From NCBI RefSeq assembly GCF_027620315.1, contig NZ_JAPNNL010000026.1, positions 1-56,154 on the forward strand: a DNA stretch of 56,154 bases, given 5' to 3'. The position numbers and the translations under genes were made by a program. The stretch comes from Nonomuraea corallina. GTDB lineage: Bacteria > Actinomycetota > Actinomycetes > Streptosporangiales > Streptosporangiaceae. How positions within the stretch are numbered: the first letter of the stretch is position 1; every line of letters starts with the position of its first letter. The notes under the pieces are model-generated. The model was not told where the DNA came from, searched no databases, and was given only the letters and a program-made list of their open reading frames with translations. This document shows, piece by piece, positions 47,689-56,154 of this stretch.

Positions 47689-47726
47689 GAAAGGGGCCGG
47701 TACGCGGGACGTACCGGCCCTTTCGC
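47689..47726. terminator. strong hairpin terminator between collagen-like gene and purL
   Basis: CGAAAGGGGCCGGTACG (47689-47705) pairs with CGTACCGGCCCTTTCG (47711-47726) with one bulged G and a 5-base loop. It serves the convergent ends of the collagen-like gene and purL. Two imperfect copies of a CCGAAAGGCCTTCTG unit lie just before it (47651-47685). Confidence 0.8.
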
Positions 47727-47736
47727 GTGCGTGGCG

Positions 47737-49989
47737 TCAGCCGAACAGGGCGGGGAGCGTGGCCGCGTGCCGCTCGCGCAGCTCCTCGACCGCAACCTCC
47801 AGCACGCCCTCGACCACCAGCGAGGTTCCGCCGGTCGCGCCCAGCCCGTAGCACGGCACGTCATGCTCGGCGCAGAGCCTGGCCAGCTCGTCGAACGCCT
47901 CGGGCCGGACCGCGACGAGCGCCCTGGCCGCCGACTCGCTGAACAGCTCGGTGAACGGGTCGCCGGTGAGCGTCACCGAGGCGCCGACCCCGCGCGCCAG
48001 GCAGGACTCCGCCAGCGCGATCGCCAGGCCGCCGTCGGACAGGTCGTGGGAGCCCTCCAGCAGGCCCCGCGCGGCCGCCTCGACCAGCACCCGGCCCAGC
48101 GCCTGCTCGGCCTCCAGGTCCGCCTCGGGCGGCAGGCCGCCCAGGTGGCCGTGCTCGACGTGCGCCCACTCCGAGCCGCCGAACTCCTCCCGGGTCTCGC
48201 CCAGCACCGCGACCCGCAGCCCTTCGGCGGTGAAGCCGGTCGGCACCCGCTTGGCCACGTCGTTGATCACACCGAGCACGCCGACCACCGGGGTCGGGTG
48301 GATGGCGGTCGAGCCGGTCTGGTTGTAGAAGGACACGTTGCCGCCGGTCACCGGCACGCCCAGGGTCCGGCAGGCGTCGGCCAGGCCGCGCACCGCCTCG
48401 GCGAACTGCCACATCACCTCGGGGTCCTCCGGCGAGCCGAAGTTGAGGCAGTTGGTGACGGCCAGCGGCCTGGCGCCGGTGACGGCCACGTTGCGGTAAG
48501 CCTCGGCCAGGGCGAGCTGCGCGCCCGCGTACGGGTCGAGCTTGGCGTAGCGGCCGTTGCCGTCGGTCGCCAGCGCGATGCCGCGGGTGGTCGGCTCAGC
48601 CCCCTCGATGTCCTCCGCGACCCGCAGCATGCCCGCGTCGGCGGGCTGCGCGAGGACCGTGTTGGAGCGTACGTAGCGGTCGTACTGGCCGGTCACCCAC
48701 TCCTTCGACGCCAGGTTGGGCGAGCCGAGCAGCCGCAGCAGCGTCGCGCGCAGGTCGGACGGGCGCTCCAGGCGGTCGGGGGTGTCGGCGTTGAGCGCCG
48801 TCTGCCCCGCCGGCTCACGGTAGGGGCGCTCGTAGACCGGGCCCTCGTCAGCCGCGGTGCCCGGCGGGATGTCGACGATGACCTCGCCGTGCCAGGTCAT
48901 CACGAGGCGGCCGGTGTCGGTCACCTCGCCGATCACGGTGGCGGGGACGTCCCACTTCTCGCAGATCGCCATGAACGCCGGGACGTCGTCCGGCCGCACC
49001 ACGGCCATCATCCGCTCCTGCGACTCGCTCATCAGGATCTCCTCCGGGCGCAGGGAGGGATCGCGGAGCGGGACCAGGTTGAGGTCGACGTCCATGCCGC
49101 CGGTGCCCTTGGCGGCCAGCTCGGTGGTGGCGCACGACACGCCCGCCGCGCCGAGGTCCTGGATGCCGACGACGACGTCGGCCGCGTACAGCTCCAGGCA
49201 GCACTCGATGAGCAGCTTCTCCATGAACGGGTCGCCGACCTGGACGGCCGGCCGCTTGGCCTGGGACTCGTCCTCGAACGTGGCGCTCGCCAGCACGCTC
49301 GCGCCCCCGATGCCGTCGGGGCCGGTCGAGGCGCCGAACAGCACCACCTTGTTGCCGGGGCCCGGCGCGGTCGCCAGCTTGATCTGGTCCTTGCGCAGCA
49401 GGCCCACGCAGAGCGCGTTGACCAGCGGGTTGCCGATGTAGCACGGGTCGAAGACGACCTCGCCGCCGATGTTGGGCAGGCCCAGGCAGTTGCCGTAGTG
49501 GCTGATGCCCTCCACCACGCCCGGCAGCACCCGGCGGGTGTCGGCCTGGTCGGCCCCGCCGAACCGCAGCGAGTCCATCACCGCGATCGGCCGGGCGCCC
49601 ATCGACATGATGTCGCGGACGATCCCGCCGACGCCGGTCGCCGCCCCCTGGTGGGGCTCGACGTAGGAGGGGTGGTTGTGCGACTCGATCTTGAACGTGG
49701 CGGCCCAGCCGTCGCCGATGTCGACCACGCCCGCGTTCTCGCCCATGCCCACCAGCAGGGCGTCGGAATGCGGGGCCTTGGTGGCGAACTGCTTGAGATG
49801 CACCTTCGACGACTTGTACGAGCAGTGCTCGGACCACATGACGCTGTAGATGGCCAGCTCGGAGCCGGTCGGGCGGCGGCCCAGGATCTCGCGGACCCGG
49901 TCGTACTCGTCCTGCTTCATGCCCAGCTCGGCGAAGGGCATCGGCTCGTCGGGGGTGGCCTCCGCGCGCTTGACGGAGTCGGTGCTCAT
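47737..49989 (-). CDS. purL: Phosphoribosylformylglycinamidine synthase subunit PurL
   Basis: A 750-residue small-type PurL, the catalytic subunit of FGAM synthase that uses ATP and ammonia from PurQ. Recognisable segments are [12 protein letters not shown] near residue 50, [25 protein letters not shown] (ATP and metal site) and [14 protein letters not shown]. It works with PurQ and PurS in a complex. ATG overlaps the purQ stop as ATGA. Confidence 0.96.
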   Translation of the reverse strand: MSTDSVKRAEATPDEPMPFAELGMKQDEYDRVREILGRRPTGSELAIYSVMWSEHCSYKSSKVHLKQFATKAPHSDALLVGMGENAGVVDIGDGWAATFKIESHNHPSYVEPHQGAATGVGGIVRDIMSMGARPIAVMDSLRFGGADQADTRRVLPGVVEGISHYGNCLGLPNIGGEVVFDPCYIGNPLVNALCVGLLRKDQIKLATAPGPGNKVVLFGASTGPDGIGGASVLASATFEDESQAKRPAVQVGDPFMEKLLIECCLELYAADVVVGIQDLGAAGVSCATTELAAKGTGGMDVDLNLVPLRDPSLRPEEILMSESQERMMAVVRPDDVPAFMAICEKWDVPATVIGEVTDTGRLVMTWHGEVIVDIPPGTAADEGPVYERPYREPAGQTALNADTPDRLERPSDLRATLLRLLGSPNLASKEWVTGQYDRYVRSNTVLAQPADAGMLRVAEDIEGAEPTTRGIALATDGNGRYAKLDPYAGAQLALAEAYRNVAVTGARPLAVTNCLNFGSPEDPEVMWQFAEAVRGLADACRTLGVPVTGGNVSFYNQTGSTAIHPTPVVGVLGVINDVAKRVPTGFTAEGLRVAVLGETREEFGGSEWAHVEHGHLGGLPPEADLEAEQALGRVLVEAAARGLLEGSHDLSDGGLAIALAESCLARGVGASVTLTGDPFTELFSESAARALVAVRPEAFDELARLCAEHDVPCYGLGATGGTSLVVEGVLEVAVEELRERHAATLPALFG

Positions 49990-50669
49990 GCGTCCACCAG
50001 CTTCTTGAGAACGGAGGTGAAGAAGCCGAGGCCGTCGGTGCCCGGCGCGCCGACCAGCTCCTCGACGGCGTGCTCGGGATGCGGCATCAGGCCGACGACG
50101 TTGCCCGCCTCGTTGCGGACCCCGGCGATGTCGTTGAGCGAGCCGTTGGGGTTGCCGCCCACGTAGCGGACCACCACCCGGCCCTGCGCCTCCAGCTCGG
50201 CCAGCGTCTCGGCGTCCGCGACGTAGCGGCCCTCACCGTGCTTGACCGGCAGCGTGATCTCCTGACCGGCCTCGTACGCGTTCGTCCACGCCGTGTCGGC
50301 CGTCTCGATCCGCACCCGCTGGTCACGGCAGACGTAGTGGAGCGAGGCGTTGCGGGTCAGCGCGCCCGGCAGCAGGTGGGCCTCGCACAGGATCTGGAAC
50401 CCGTTGCAGGTGCCCAGCACCGGCAGCCCCGCCCGCGCGGCGGGCACGATCTCCTCCATCAGCGGCGCGAACCGGGAGATGGCCCCGCACCGGAGATAGT
50501 CGCCGTAGGAGAAGCCGCCCGGCAGGAACACCGCGTCGACCCCCTTCAGGTCGCGGTCGGCGTGCCACAGCGGCACAGCCTCCCCGCCCACGAGGCGGAC
50601 GGCCCTGGCGGCGTCCTGGTCGTCGAGTGTGCCTGGAAACGTCACTACGCCCACGCGGGCAGCGCTCAT
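49986..50669 (-). CDS. purQ: Phosphoribosylformylglycinamidine synthase subunit PurQ
   Basis: A 227-residue class I glutaminase giving ammonia to PurL. Nucleophile Cys88 is in [11 protein letters not shown]; His and Glu of the triad are in [11 protein letters not shown]. Start N-terminus [15 protein letters not shown] is typical. It is coupled to purL but separated from purS by 1.5 kb containing two unrelated genes. Confidence 0.96.
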   Translation of the reverse strand: MSAARVGVVTFPGTLDDQDAARAVRLVGGEAVPLWHADRDLKGVDAVFLPGGFSYGDYLRCGAISRFAPLMEEIVPAARAGLPVLGTCNGFQILCEAHLLPGALTRNASLHYVCRDQRVRIETADTAWTNAYEAGQEITLPVKHGEGRYVADAETLAELEAQGRVVVRYVGGNPNGSLNDIAGVRNEAGNVVGLMPHPEHAVEELVGAPGTDGLGFFTSVLKKLVDA

Positions 50670-50805
50670 GACTGTCGTCCCCTTCGAGGAGTTGCGCAGC
50701 CGCCATCTCCATGGCGGGCGGCGGTCATCTCAGGTTATCGGGTGCGCCCCCGTGCTCCTCATCAACCTCCCGCGCGGCCGGGGTCGGCGCGGCGCCCCGG
50801 CGGTG

Positions 50806-50859
50806 CCGCTATTCGCAGCCCGCTATTCGCAGCCGCTATTCGCAGCCCGTTATTCGAAG
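50806..50859. repeat. 13-base repeat array, three exact copies and one degenerate
   Basis: CCGCTATTCGCAG occurs at 50806-50818, 50820-50832 and 50833-50845; CCGTTATTCGAAG at 50847-50859 is a diverged fourth unit that includes the stop codon of the YciO-type gene. The array lies in the 180-base gap upstream of purQ, which otherwise shows nothing distinct. Confidence 0.8.
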
Positions 50860-51470
50860 AGGGAGGTGGGCCCGGTGCCGTGGCGGAGGATCTCGGGTTC
50901 GCCCTGCGAGAAGTCCACGACGGTCGTCGGGGTGGCGCCGCACTCGCCGGAGTCGATGACGGCGTCCACCGCGTGGTCGAGCGTCTCCTTGATCTCCCAG
51001 CCCTGCGTCATGGGCTCGGACTCGTCGGGCAGCAGCAGCGTGCTCGACAGCAGGGGCTCGCCGAGCTCGGCCAGCAGCGCCTGGGTGACCACGTGATCGG
51101 GGATCCGGACGCCGACCGTCTTCTTGCGGGGGTGCATCAGCCGACGCGGCACCTCCTTGGTCGCGGGCAGGATGAACGTGTAGCCGCCGGGCGTGGCCGC
51201 CTTGATCAGGCGGAAGACCGTCTTGTTCACCTGCACGAACTGGCCGAACTGGGCGAAGTCCCGGCACACCAGAGTGAAGTGGTGGTCGTCGCCCAGGCGG
51301 CGGATCTCCCTGATCCGGTCGATGCCGTCCTTGTTGCCCAGCCGGCACCCCAGGGCGTAGCCCGAGTCCGTCGGGTAGGCGATGAGCCCGTCCGCGTGCA
51401 ACAGATCGACGACCTGGCCGATCAGGCGGGGCTGGGGATTGTCCGGATGCACGTCCAAGTACTTCGCCAC
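50850..51470 (-). CDS. YciO/Sua5-family protein (threonylcarbamoyl-AMP synthase-like)
   Basis: A 206-residue YrdC-fold protein. The N-terminal LIAYPTDSGYALGC and later FILPATKEVPRRLMHPRKKTVGVRIPDH form the nucleotide-binding groove with the family's KR-rich pattern. The length and MAKYLDVHPDNPQPR start are closer to the YciO branch than to true TsaC/Sua5 enzymes of tRNA t6A synthesis, so activity on threonylcarbamoyl-AMP is uncertain. It lies between the RsbW-like gene and purQ, same strand. Confidence 0.87.
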   Translation of the reverse strand: MAKYLDVHPDNPQPRLIGQVVDLLHADGLIAYPTDSGYALGCRLGNKDGIDRIREIRRLGDDHHFTLVCRDFAQFGQFVQVNKTVFRLIKAATPGGYTFILPATKEVPRRLMHPRKKTVGVRIPDHVVTQALLAELGEPLLSSTLLLPDESEPMTQGWEIKETLDHAVDAVIDSGECGATPTTVVDFSQGEPEILRHGTGPTSLFE

Positions 51471-51530
51471 ACCCTGGATCCTAGGAGCGGGCGGGGCATG
51501 ACCTGACGCGGGGCGCCGGGCGGACGACGG

Positions 51531-51968
51531 TCAGACCGCGGCGAGCTGGCGGGAGCGGGTGTCGGCCTCGTCCTCCCAGGCGAGCTGCTTGCGCAGGTGG
51601 ACGGTGGTGCCGCGGCCGGGGGTGATCCCGAACGAGATCTCGTCGACCACCGAGCGCATGATCAGCAGCCCGCGGCCGTTCTCGGTGTCGGGGGGCGGGA
51701 AGCGCAGGGGCATGGACGGCAGGCCGCCGCCGTTGTCGGCCACGCGGACGTCGCAGCGGCCGTAGCCGATCGCCGCGGACACCTCGTAGCGGTTGGCGGG
51801 CCCTCCGTGCCGGACCGCGTTGGAGCAGGCCTCGGAGACAGCGAGCAGCATGTCGGCGATGCACGACTCGCTGACGTTCAGCGAACGCATCGCATCGCCA
51901 AGCACTCGCCTCACCATCGGGATGCCGATAGCATCCCGTGGCAGTGCCAACGAGAACTCAATGTCCAC
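51531..51968 (-). CDS. RsbW-like anti-sigma/ATP-binding protein
   Basis: A 145-residue GHKL ATPase of the serine-kinase anti-sigma type. The N-box SEACSNAVRHG gives E46 and N50, the G1 box VADNGGG gives D78, and GRGLLIMRSVVDEI is the G2 region. Such proteins hold a sigma factor or anti-anti-sigma factor. No partner sigma or STAS gene is adjacent. GGAGGAG before the GTG gives a strong start. Its place between purS and purQ is unusual. Confidence 0.88.
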   Translation of the reverse strand: MDIEFSLALPRDAIGIPMVRRVLGDAMRSLNVSESCIADMLLAVSEACSNAVRHGGPANRYEVSAAIGYGRCDVRVADNGGGLPSMPLRFPPPDTENGRGLLIMRSVVDEISFGITPGRGTTVHLRKQLAWEDEADTRSRQLAAV

Positions 51969-52112
51969 CGGACTCCTCCGGGCTCCGGAATGTCACCTGG
52001 AGTAGGTTTCCCCGTGAAATCGGGGCTAACCGCAAAATCACGCGGTTGTTATTTACTGTTGGCATGCCCGTGGCATTGTGGTACGCCGGAATCCGGCTTT
52101 TACCCACGTCAA

Positions 52113-52131
52113 AGCACATGTGAAATGTGCT
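52113..52131. terminator. hairpin just after purS
   Basis: AGCACAT (52113-52119) and ATGTGCT (52125-52131) form a 7-bp stem with 5-base loop, three bases past the purS stop on the minus strand, followed there by TTT. It may end the purS transcript or reduce read-through into the RsbW-like gene. Confidence 0.45.
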
Positions 52132-52134
52132 GTC

Positions 52135-52380
52135 CTACTGTTCCACTCTGACCGTGAAGTCCTCGATCACGGTGTTGGCCAAGAGCGTCTCGGCCATCTT
52201 TCGGACGTCCGCAATGGCCGCCTCGTCGGCCGGGCCGTCGAGCTCCAGCTCGAAGCGCTTGCCCTGGCGCACGGCCGACACGCCGGAGAAGCCCAGCCGG
52301 GGCAGCGCGCGGGCGACGGCCTGGCCCTGGGGGTCGAGGATCTCGGGCTTCAGCATCACGTCAACGATCACGCGCGCCAC
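52135..52380 (-). CDS. purS: Phosphoribosylformylglycinamidine synthase subunit PurS
   Basis: An 81-residue structural subunit that bridges PurL and PurQ. Sequence VARVIVDVMLKPEILDPQGQAVARALPRLGF and GKRFELELDG are diagnostic. The GTG has AGGAGG seven bases upstream. It is divergent from the 2-oxoacid dehydrogenase operon and, unusually, is not adjacent to purQ. Confidence 0.95.
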   Translation of the reverse strand: MARVIVDVMLKPEILDPQGQAVARALPRLGFSGVSAVRQGKRFELELDGPADEAAIADVRKMAETLLANTVIEDFTVRVEQ

Positions 52381-52607
52381 TGCGTTCCTCCTGGGTACGG
52401 CGGGGTTGGCAAAGCACAGCCTACCGGCGCGTGTTCGCCCCCGGAACGCGGGGAACGGGGAGACCATGGGGCTTGCGCGAAGGGCTGTGACGTCTGCCAC
52501 GATGGCCGTAAGCGCGTACGAACCACCATCACATGGTCGGACGCACCAAAGGCCGGTCATAGGTGGCAAACCCATCGATTCCGGCCCTGACCGCACAGGA
52601 GTGGCAC

Positions 52608-53699
52608 GTGACCATCGACGCCTCTCGTGGTGCCGAAGCACCCCCTGAGCTCGTCCAGCTCCTCACCCCTGAGGGCGAGCGGGTCCAGCACCCCGACTAC
52701 GACATCGACCTGACACCGGAAGAGGTCAGGTCCCTCTACCGCGACCTGGTCCTCGTCAGACGCGTCGACCTGGAGGCCGTGGCCCTCCAGCGGCAGGGCG
52801 AGCTGGGCATCTGGGCCTCGCTCCTCGGCCAGGAGGCCGCGCAGATCGGCTCGGGCCGCGCGCTGACCGACTCCGACATGGCCTTCCCCACCTACCGCGA
52901 GCACGGCGTGGCCTGGTGCCGCGACGTCGACCCGATCAAGCTGCTGGGCCTGTTCCGCGGCGTCAACAACGGCGGATGGGACCCCAAGGAGCACAACTTC
53001 CACCTCTACACGATCGTCATCGGCAGCCAGACGCTGCACGCCGTCGGCTACGCCATGGGCATCCAGCGCGACGACGCCGCGGCCGCCACGATCGTCTACT
53101 TCGGCGACGGCGCCACCTCCCAGGGCGACGTGAACGAGTCCTTCATCTGGGCCAGCGTGTTCAACGCGCCGATCGTGTTCTTCTGCCAGAACAACCAGTG
53201 GGCCATCTCCGAGCCGCTGGAGAGGCAGACCCGCATCCCGCTCTACCGCAGGGCCTCCGGGTTCGGCTTCCCCGGCGTGCGGGTCGACGGCAACGACGTC
53301 TTCGCCTGCCTGGCCGTCACCCGCCAGGCGCTCAAGAACGCCCGCGAGGGCCAGGGCCCCACGCTCATCGAGGCGTTCACGTACCGGATGGGCGCCCACA
53401 CCACGACCGACGACCCCACCCGCTACCGCGTGGCCAGTGAGCTGGAGGCGTGGAAGCTGAAGGACCCGATCGAGCGCGTCAAGGCATACCTGTTCAAGAA
53501 CGAGCTGGCCGACCAGACGTTCCTCGACGGCGTCGAGGCCGAGGCCGACCAGCTCGGCGCCGACCTGCGCCGGCGCTGCCTGGCCCTGCCCGATCCCGAG
53601 CCGCTGGCCATCTTCGACCACGTGTACGCCGAGCCGCACGCGCTGATCGACGAGGAGCGCGCCCAGTTCGCCGCGTACCTGGAGGGGTTCGAGAGATGA
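52608..53699 (+). CDS. pdhA: 2-oxoacid dehydrogenase E1 alpha subunit
   Basis: A 363-residue thiamine diphosphate enzyme subunit. The cofactor motif GDGATSQGDVNESF...NN is present (about 180-210), preceded by FPTYREHGVAW and followed by RMGAHTTTDDPTRYR with the regulatory-loop histidine. GTG at 52608 with AGGAG 6-7 bases upstream is preferred; a GTG at 52563 lacks such a site. It could be pyruvate or branched-chain 2-oxoacid dehydrogenase: the sequence resembles the Streptomyces alpha subunit that has been given both names. The stop overlaps the next start as ATGA. Confidence 0.9.
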   Translation: MTIDASRGAEAPPELVQLLTPEGERVQHPDYDIDLTPEEVRSLYRDLVLVRRVDLEAVALQRQGELGIWASLLGQEAAQIGSGRALTDSDMAFPTYREHGVAWCRDVDPIKLLGLFRGVNNGGWDPKEHNFHLYTIVIGSQTLHAVGYAMGIQRDDAAAATIVYFGDGATSQGDVNESFIWASVFNAPIVFFCQNNQWAISEPLERQTRIPLYRRASGFGFPGVRVDGNDVFACLAVTRQALKNAREGQGPTLIEAFTYRMGAHTTTDDPTRYRVASELEAWKLKDPIERVKAYLFKNELADQTFLDGVEAEADQLGADLRRRCLALPDPEPLAIFDHVYAEPHALIDEERAQFAAYLEGFER

Positions 53700-54676
53700 C
53701 CGTGATGAGCCTGTCCAAGGCGCTCAACGAGGGCATGCGCAAGGCCATGGAGGACGACCCCAAGGTCCTCATCATGGGCGAGGACGTCGGCAAGCTCGGC
53801 GGTGTGTTCCGGGTGACCGACGGCCTGCAGAAGGACTTCGGCGAGGACCGGGTGATCGACACGCCGCTGGCCGAGTCCGGCATCATCGGCACCGCGATCG
53901 GGCTGGCGCTGCGCGGTTACCGGCCGGTGTGCGAGATCCAGTTCGACGGGTTCGTGTTCCCGGCCGCCGACCAGATCATCACCCAGCTGGCCAAGATGCC
54001 GATGCGCTCGCTCGGCGCGATCAAGCTCCCGGTGGTCGTGCGGATCCCGTGCGGCGGCGGCATCGGCGCGGTCGAGCACCACAGCGAGTCGCCCGAGGCG
54101 TACTTCACGCACACCGCCGGGCTGCGCGTGGTGGCCTGCTCCAACCCCGCCGACGCCTACTCGATGATCCAGCAGGCGATCCGCAGCGACGACCCGGTGA
54201 TCTTCTTCGAGCCGAAGCGGCGCTACTGGGAGAAGGCCGACGTCGACACCGCCGACACCGGCTGGTGGACCCCCATGGACAAGGGCCTGGTGGTGCGCCC
54301 CGGCACCGACGTGACGCTGCTCACCCACGGCCCGATGGTCAAGACCTGCCTGGAGGCCGCCCAGGCCGCCGAGGAGGAGGGCCGTTCCCTGGAGGTCGTC
54401 GACCTGCGCTCGCTCAACCCGCTCGACCAGCCGCTGGTGATGGAGTCCGTACGCAAGACAGGCCGGGCCGTCGTCGTGCACGAGGCGCCGGTGAACCAGG
54501 GGCTCGGCGCCGAGCTCGCCGCGCGGATCACCGAGCAGTGCTTCTACCACCTGGAGTCGCCGGTGCTGCGGGTCGGCGGCTTCTCCACCCCCTATCCGCC
54601 GTCCAAGCTGGAGGAGCACTACCTCCCCGACCTGGACCGGGTGCTCGACGCCGTCGACCGCGCCTTCGCGTACTGA
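53696..54676 (+). CDS. 2-oxoacid dehydrogenase E1 beta subunit
   Basis: A 326-residue subunit forming the alpha2-beta2 E1 heterotetramer. Typical segments are MGEDVGKLGGVFRVTDGL, FDTPLAESGIIGTAIGLA-like IDTPLAESGIIG, VRIPCGGGIGAVEHHSESPE (catalytic His) and VVDLRSLNPLD. ATG overlaps the E1 alpha stop. As with the alpha subunit, pyruvate versus branched-chain oxoacids is not decided by sequence alone. Confidence 0.92.
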   Translation: MTVMSLSKALNEGMRKAMEDDPKVLIMGEDVGKLGGVFRVTDGLQKDFGEDRVIDTPLAESGIIGTAIGLALRGYRPVCEIQFDGFVFPAADQIITQLAKMPMRSLGAIKLPVVVRIPCGGGIGAVEHHSESPEAYFTHTAGLRVVACSNPADAYSMIQQAIRSDDPVIFFEPKRRYWEKADVDTADTGWWTPMDKGLVVRPGTDVTLLTHGPMVKTCLEAAQAAEEEGRSLEVVDLRSLNPLDQPLVMESVRKTGRAVVVHEAPVNQGLGAELAARITEQCFYHLESPVLRVGGFSTPYPPSKLEEHYLPDLDRVLDAVDRAFAY

Positions 54677-54691
54677 CAGGGGGTTGTGCAG

Positions 54692-56154
54692 ATGAGACGC
54701 GAGTTCCGGCTCCCCGACGTCGGCGAGGGCCTGACGGAGGCGGAGATCGTCCGCTGGCACGTACGGCCGGGCGACGAGGTCAAGGTCAACCAGATCGTGG
54801 TCGAGATCGAGACGGCCAAGTCCATCGTGGAGCTGCCCATCCCGTGGGACGGCGTGGTGGCGGACCTGCTGGCGGAGGAGGGGCAGACGGTGGACGTCGG
54901 CGTCCCCGTCATCGCCGTCGACACGCTGGAGGAAGGCGGTGACGCCGGAGAGGCCAGGCAGGAAGGCGGCACCGCCCGGGAGGGCCGGGAGGGCCCGGAG
55001 GAAGCCGTCGCCCAGGAGGCGCTGGCGGAGGACCTCGTCCCCAACCCGCCCGAGGAGGGCGCGGTCGAACCCGGCGCCCACGGCAGCCCCGCCCCCAAGG
55101 AGAAGCGCCAGGCGGTCCTGGTGGGCTACGGGGTCAAGGCCGGCGCCACCAGACGCCGCCCCCGCAGGACCCCCGCCTCCGCGACCACCCCGGCCTCCGC
55201 GACCACCCCCACCCCCGCGACGATCCCGGCCCCGCCGGTGGCCGACCCCGCGAGGACCGTCGTCCCGGGCGAGCCCGCCGTGGCCGGCCCGTCGGCCGCC
55301 CCCGTGACGCCGGCCCGGGTGGCGGCGCTGGCCAAGCCGCCCGTGCGGAAGCTGGCCAAGGACCTGGGGGTGGACCTGACCACCCTCACCGGCACCGGCC
55401 CGCAGGGCTCCATCACCAGGGAGGACGTGCACGCGGCCGCGGAGAGCGCCCGCGAGGCGCCCCGGGAGGCCGTCCTCCAGGAGGAGGAGCGCGTCCCCGT
55501 CAAGGGCGTGCGCAAGATGACCGCCCAGGCCATGGTCGGCAGCGCCTTCACCGCTCCGCACGTCACCGAGTTCCTCCAGGTGGACGTGACCGAGACGATG
55601 GCCGCCGTCCGCCGCCTGCGCGAGCTGCCCGACTTCGCCGAGGTCAAGGTCTCGCCGCTGCTGCTGGTGGCCAAGGCCGTCCTGGTCGCGGCGGCCCGCC
55701 ATCCGATGATCAACTCGACCTGGGACGAGGCGGGCCAGGAGATCGTGGTCAAGCGCTACGTGAACCTGGGCATCGCCGCCGCCACCCCGCGCGGGCTGCT
55801 CGTCCCCAACATCAAGAACGCCCACCGGCTCACCCTCCCCGAGCTGGCCCGCGCGCTCGGCGAGCTCGCGGAGACGGCGCGGGCGGGCCGCACCCAACCG
55901 GCGGAGATGGCCGGCGGCACGATCACGATCACCAACGTCGGCGTGTTCGGCGTCGACACCGGCACCCCGATCCTGAACCCGGGCGAGAGCGCCATCCTCG
56001 CCTTCGGCCAGGTGCGCGACCTGCCGTGGGTGGTCGACGGCGAGCTGGCGGTGCGCAAGGTGACGACGCTGGCCGTCTCCTTCGACCACCGGGTGGTGGA
56101 CGGCGAGCTGGGCTCGATGTTCCTGCGCGACGTCGGCGCCATGCTGGAGGACCC
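54692..56154 (+). CDS. Dihydrolipoamide acyltransferase E2 (3' partial)
   Basis: Runs off the right edge with about 487 codons visible. One lipoyl domain (1-80) has Lys43 in ETAKS. A long Ala/Pro/Glu/Arg linker follows, then the E1/E3-binding domain ([29 protein letters not shown]) and the acyltransferase domain with catalytic SFDHRVVDG near 463. AGGGGG about 9 bases before the ATG is the ribosome site. The acyl specificity is undecided; the run of E1 alpha, E1 beta, E2 is one operon and E3 is lpdA elsewhere in the window. Confidence 0.93.
   Translation, partial: MRREFRLPDVGEGLTEAEIVRWHVRPGDEVKVNQIVVEIETAKSIVELPIPWDGVVADLLAEEGQTVDVGVPVIAVDTLEEGGDAGEARQEGGTAREGREGPEEAVAQEALAEDLVPNPPEEGAVEPGAHGSPAPKEKRQAVLVGYGVKAGATRRRPRRTPASATTPASATTPTPATIPAPPVADPARTVVPGEPAVAGPSAAPVTPARVAALAKPPVRKLAKDLGVDLTTLTGTGPQGSITREDVHAAAESAREAPREAVLQEEERVPVKGVRKMTAQAMVGSAFTAPHVTEFLQVDVTETMAAVRRLRELPDFAEVKVSPLLLVAKAVLVAAARHPMINSTWDEAGQEIVVKRYVNLGIAAATPRGLLVPNIKNAHRLTLPELARALGELAETARAGRTQPAEMAGGTITITNVGVFGVDTGTPILNPGESAILAFGQVRDLPWVVDGELAVRKVTTLAVSFDHRVVDGELGSMFLRDVGAMLED

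Noticed and set aside
52091..52104. GCCGG-AAT-CCGGC followed by TTTT as a plus-strand terminator
   Set aside because: Very short stem and no plus-strand gene ends there.
53423..56089. 888-codon minus-strand frame opposite the E1/E2 operon
   Set aside because: Longest frame in the window but purely antisense to E1 beta and E2, which have all catalytic motifs.

Overview
The window is a high-GC chromosomal segment from a filamentous-type actinomycete, most likely in or near the Streptosporangiaceae. This is judged from pervasive GTG starts, four-base GTGA/ATGA gene overlaps, bldC, a SigJ/ECF41 factor, a DUF3073 gene, and the order bldC - hypothetical - branched-chain amino acid dehydrogenase - DUF3073 - purM - purF, which I know from Streptomyces. 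I see no rRNA, tRNA, CRISPR array, prophage or insertion sequence. Most genes are intact and the composition is even.

Layout. 1-8.4 kb: the end of a flavoprotein gene, an orphan TAXI-type binding lipoprotein convergent with a sensor kinase/response regulator pair, and a complete livJ-H-M-G-F amino-acid-type ABC importer. 8.6-14.2 kb: a sugar/glycan cluster holding a UDP-sulfoquinovose synthase homologue, methyltransferase, GtrA flippase, DPM1-like GT2, NAD-sugar epimerase and a GT-C-like membrane protein. 14.2-18.7 kb: an ABC-F ribosome-protection-type ATPase preceded by a seven-residue leader peptide and mutually exclusive hairpins, a methyltransferase, and an ECF41 sigma factor divergent from an NmrA-type oxidoreductase that carries the expected ECF41 promoter. 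18.7-26.3 kb: small secreted or membrane proteins, lpdA, an odd tautomerase, pyrD, a GNAT and recD2. 26.3-30.2 kb: a GH20 hexosaminidase and amidase pair (wall amino-sugar release), a small conserved protein and a LacI regulator. 30.6-37.8 kb: bldC, its conserved neighbour, valine/leucine dehydrogenase, DUF3073, a hydrolase/CGNR regulator pair, purM and purF. 38-47.7 kb: a repetitive DUF4190 protein, an SCP-like protein, an ABC exporter behind a SoxR-type promoter, an MFS exporter, a Crp-type regulator, a class III nucleotide cyclase and a collagen-like secreted protein. 47.7-56.2 kb: purL, purQ, a YciO/Sua5 protein, an RsbW-like kinase, purS, and a 2-oxoacid dehydrogenase operon (E1 alpha, E1 beta, E2; E2 cut by the window end).

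How the genes may work together. De novo purine synthesis (purM, F, L, Q, S) dominates the right half. Branched-chain amino acid breakdown could link valine dehydrogenase to the E1/E2 operon and LpdA (E3). The cyclase next to a Crp protein suggests a cAMP signalling module beside the collagen-like gene, whose leader holds a palindrome resembling a Crp site. The points most worth a second look are the attenuator in front of the ABC-F gene, the SQD1-type glycan cluster, the SoxR-type and ECF41 promoters, the operator array at the CGNR regulator, and the bldC leader repeat. All function calls come from motif recognition by eye; no database search was run.
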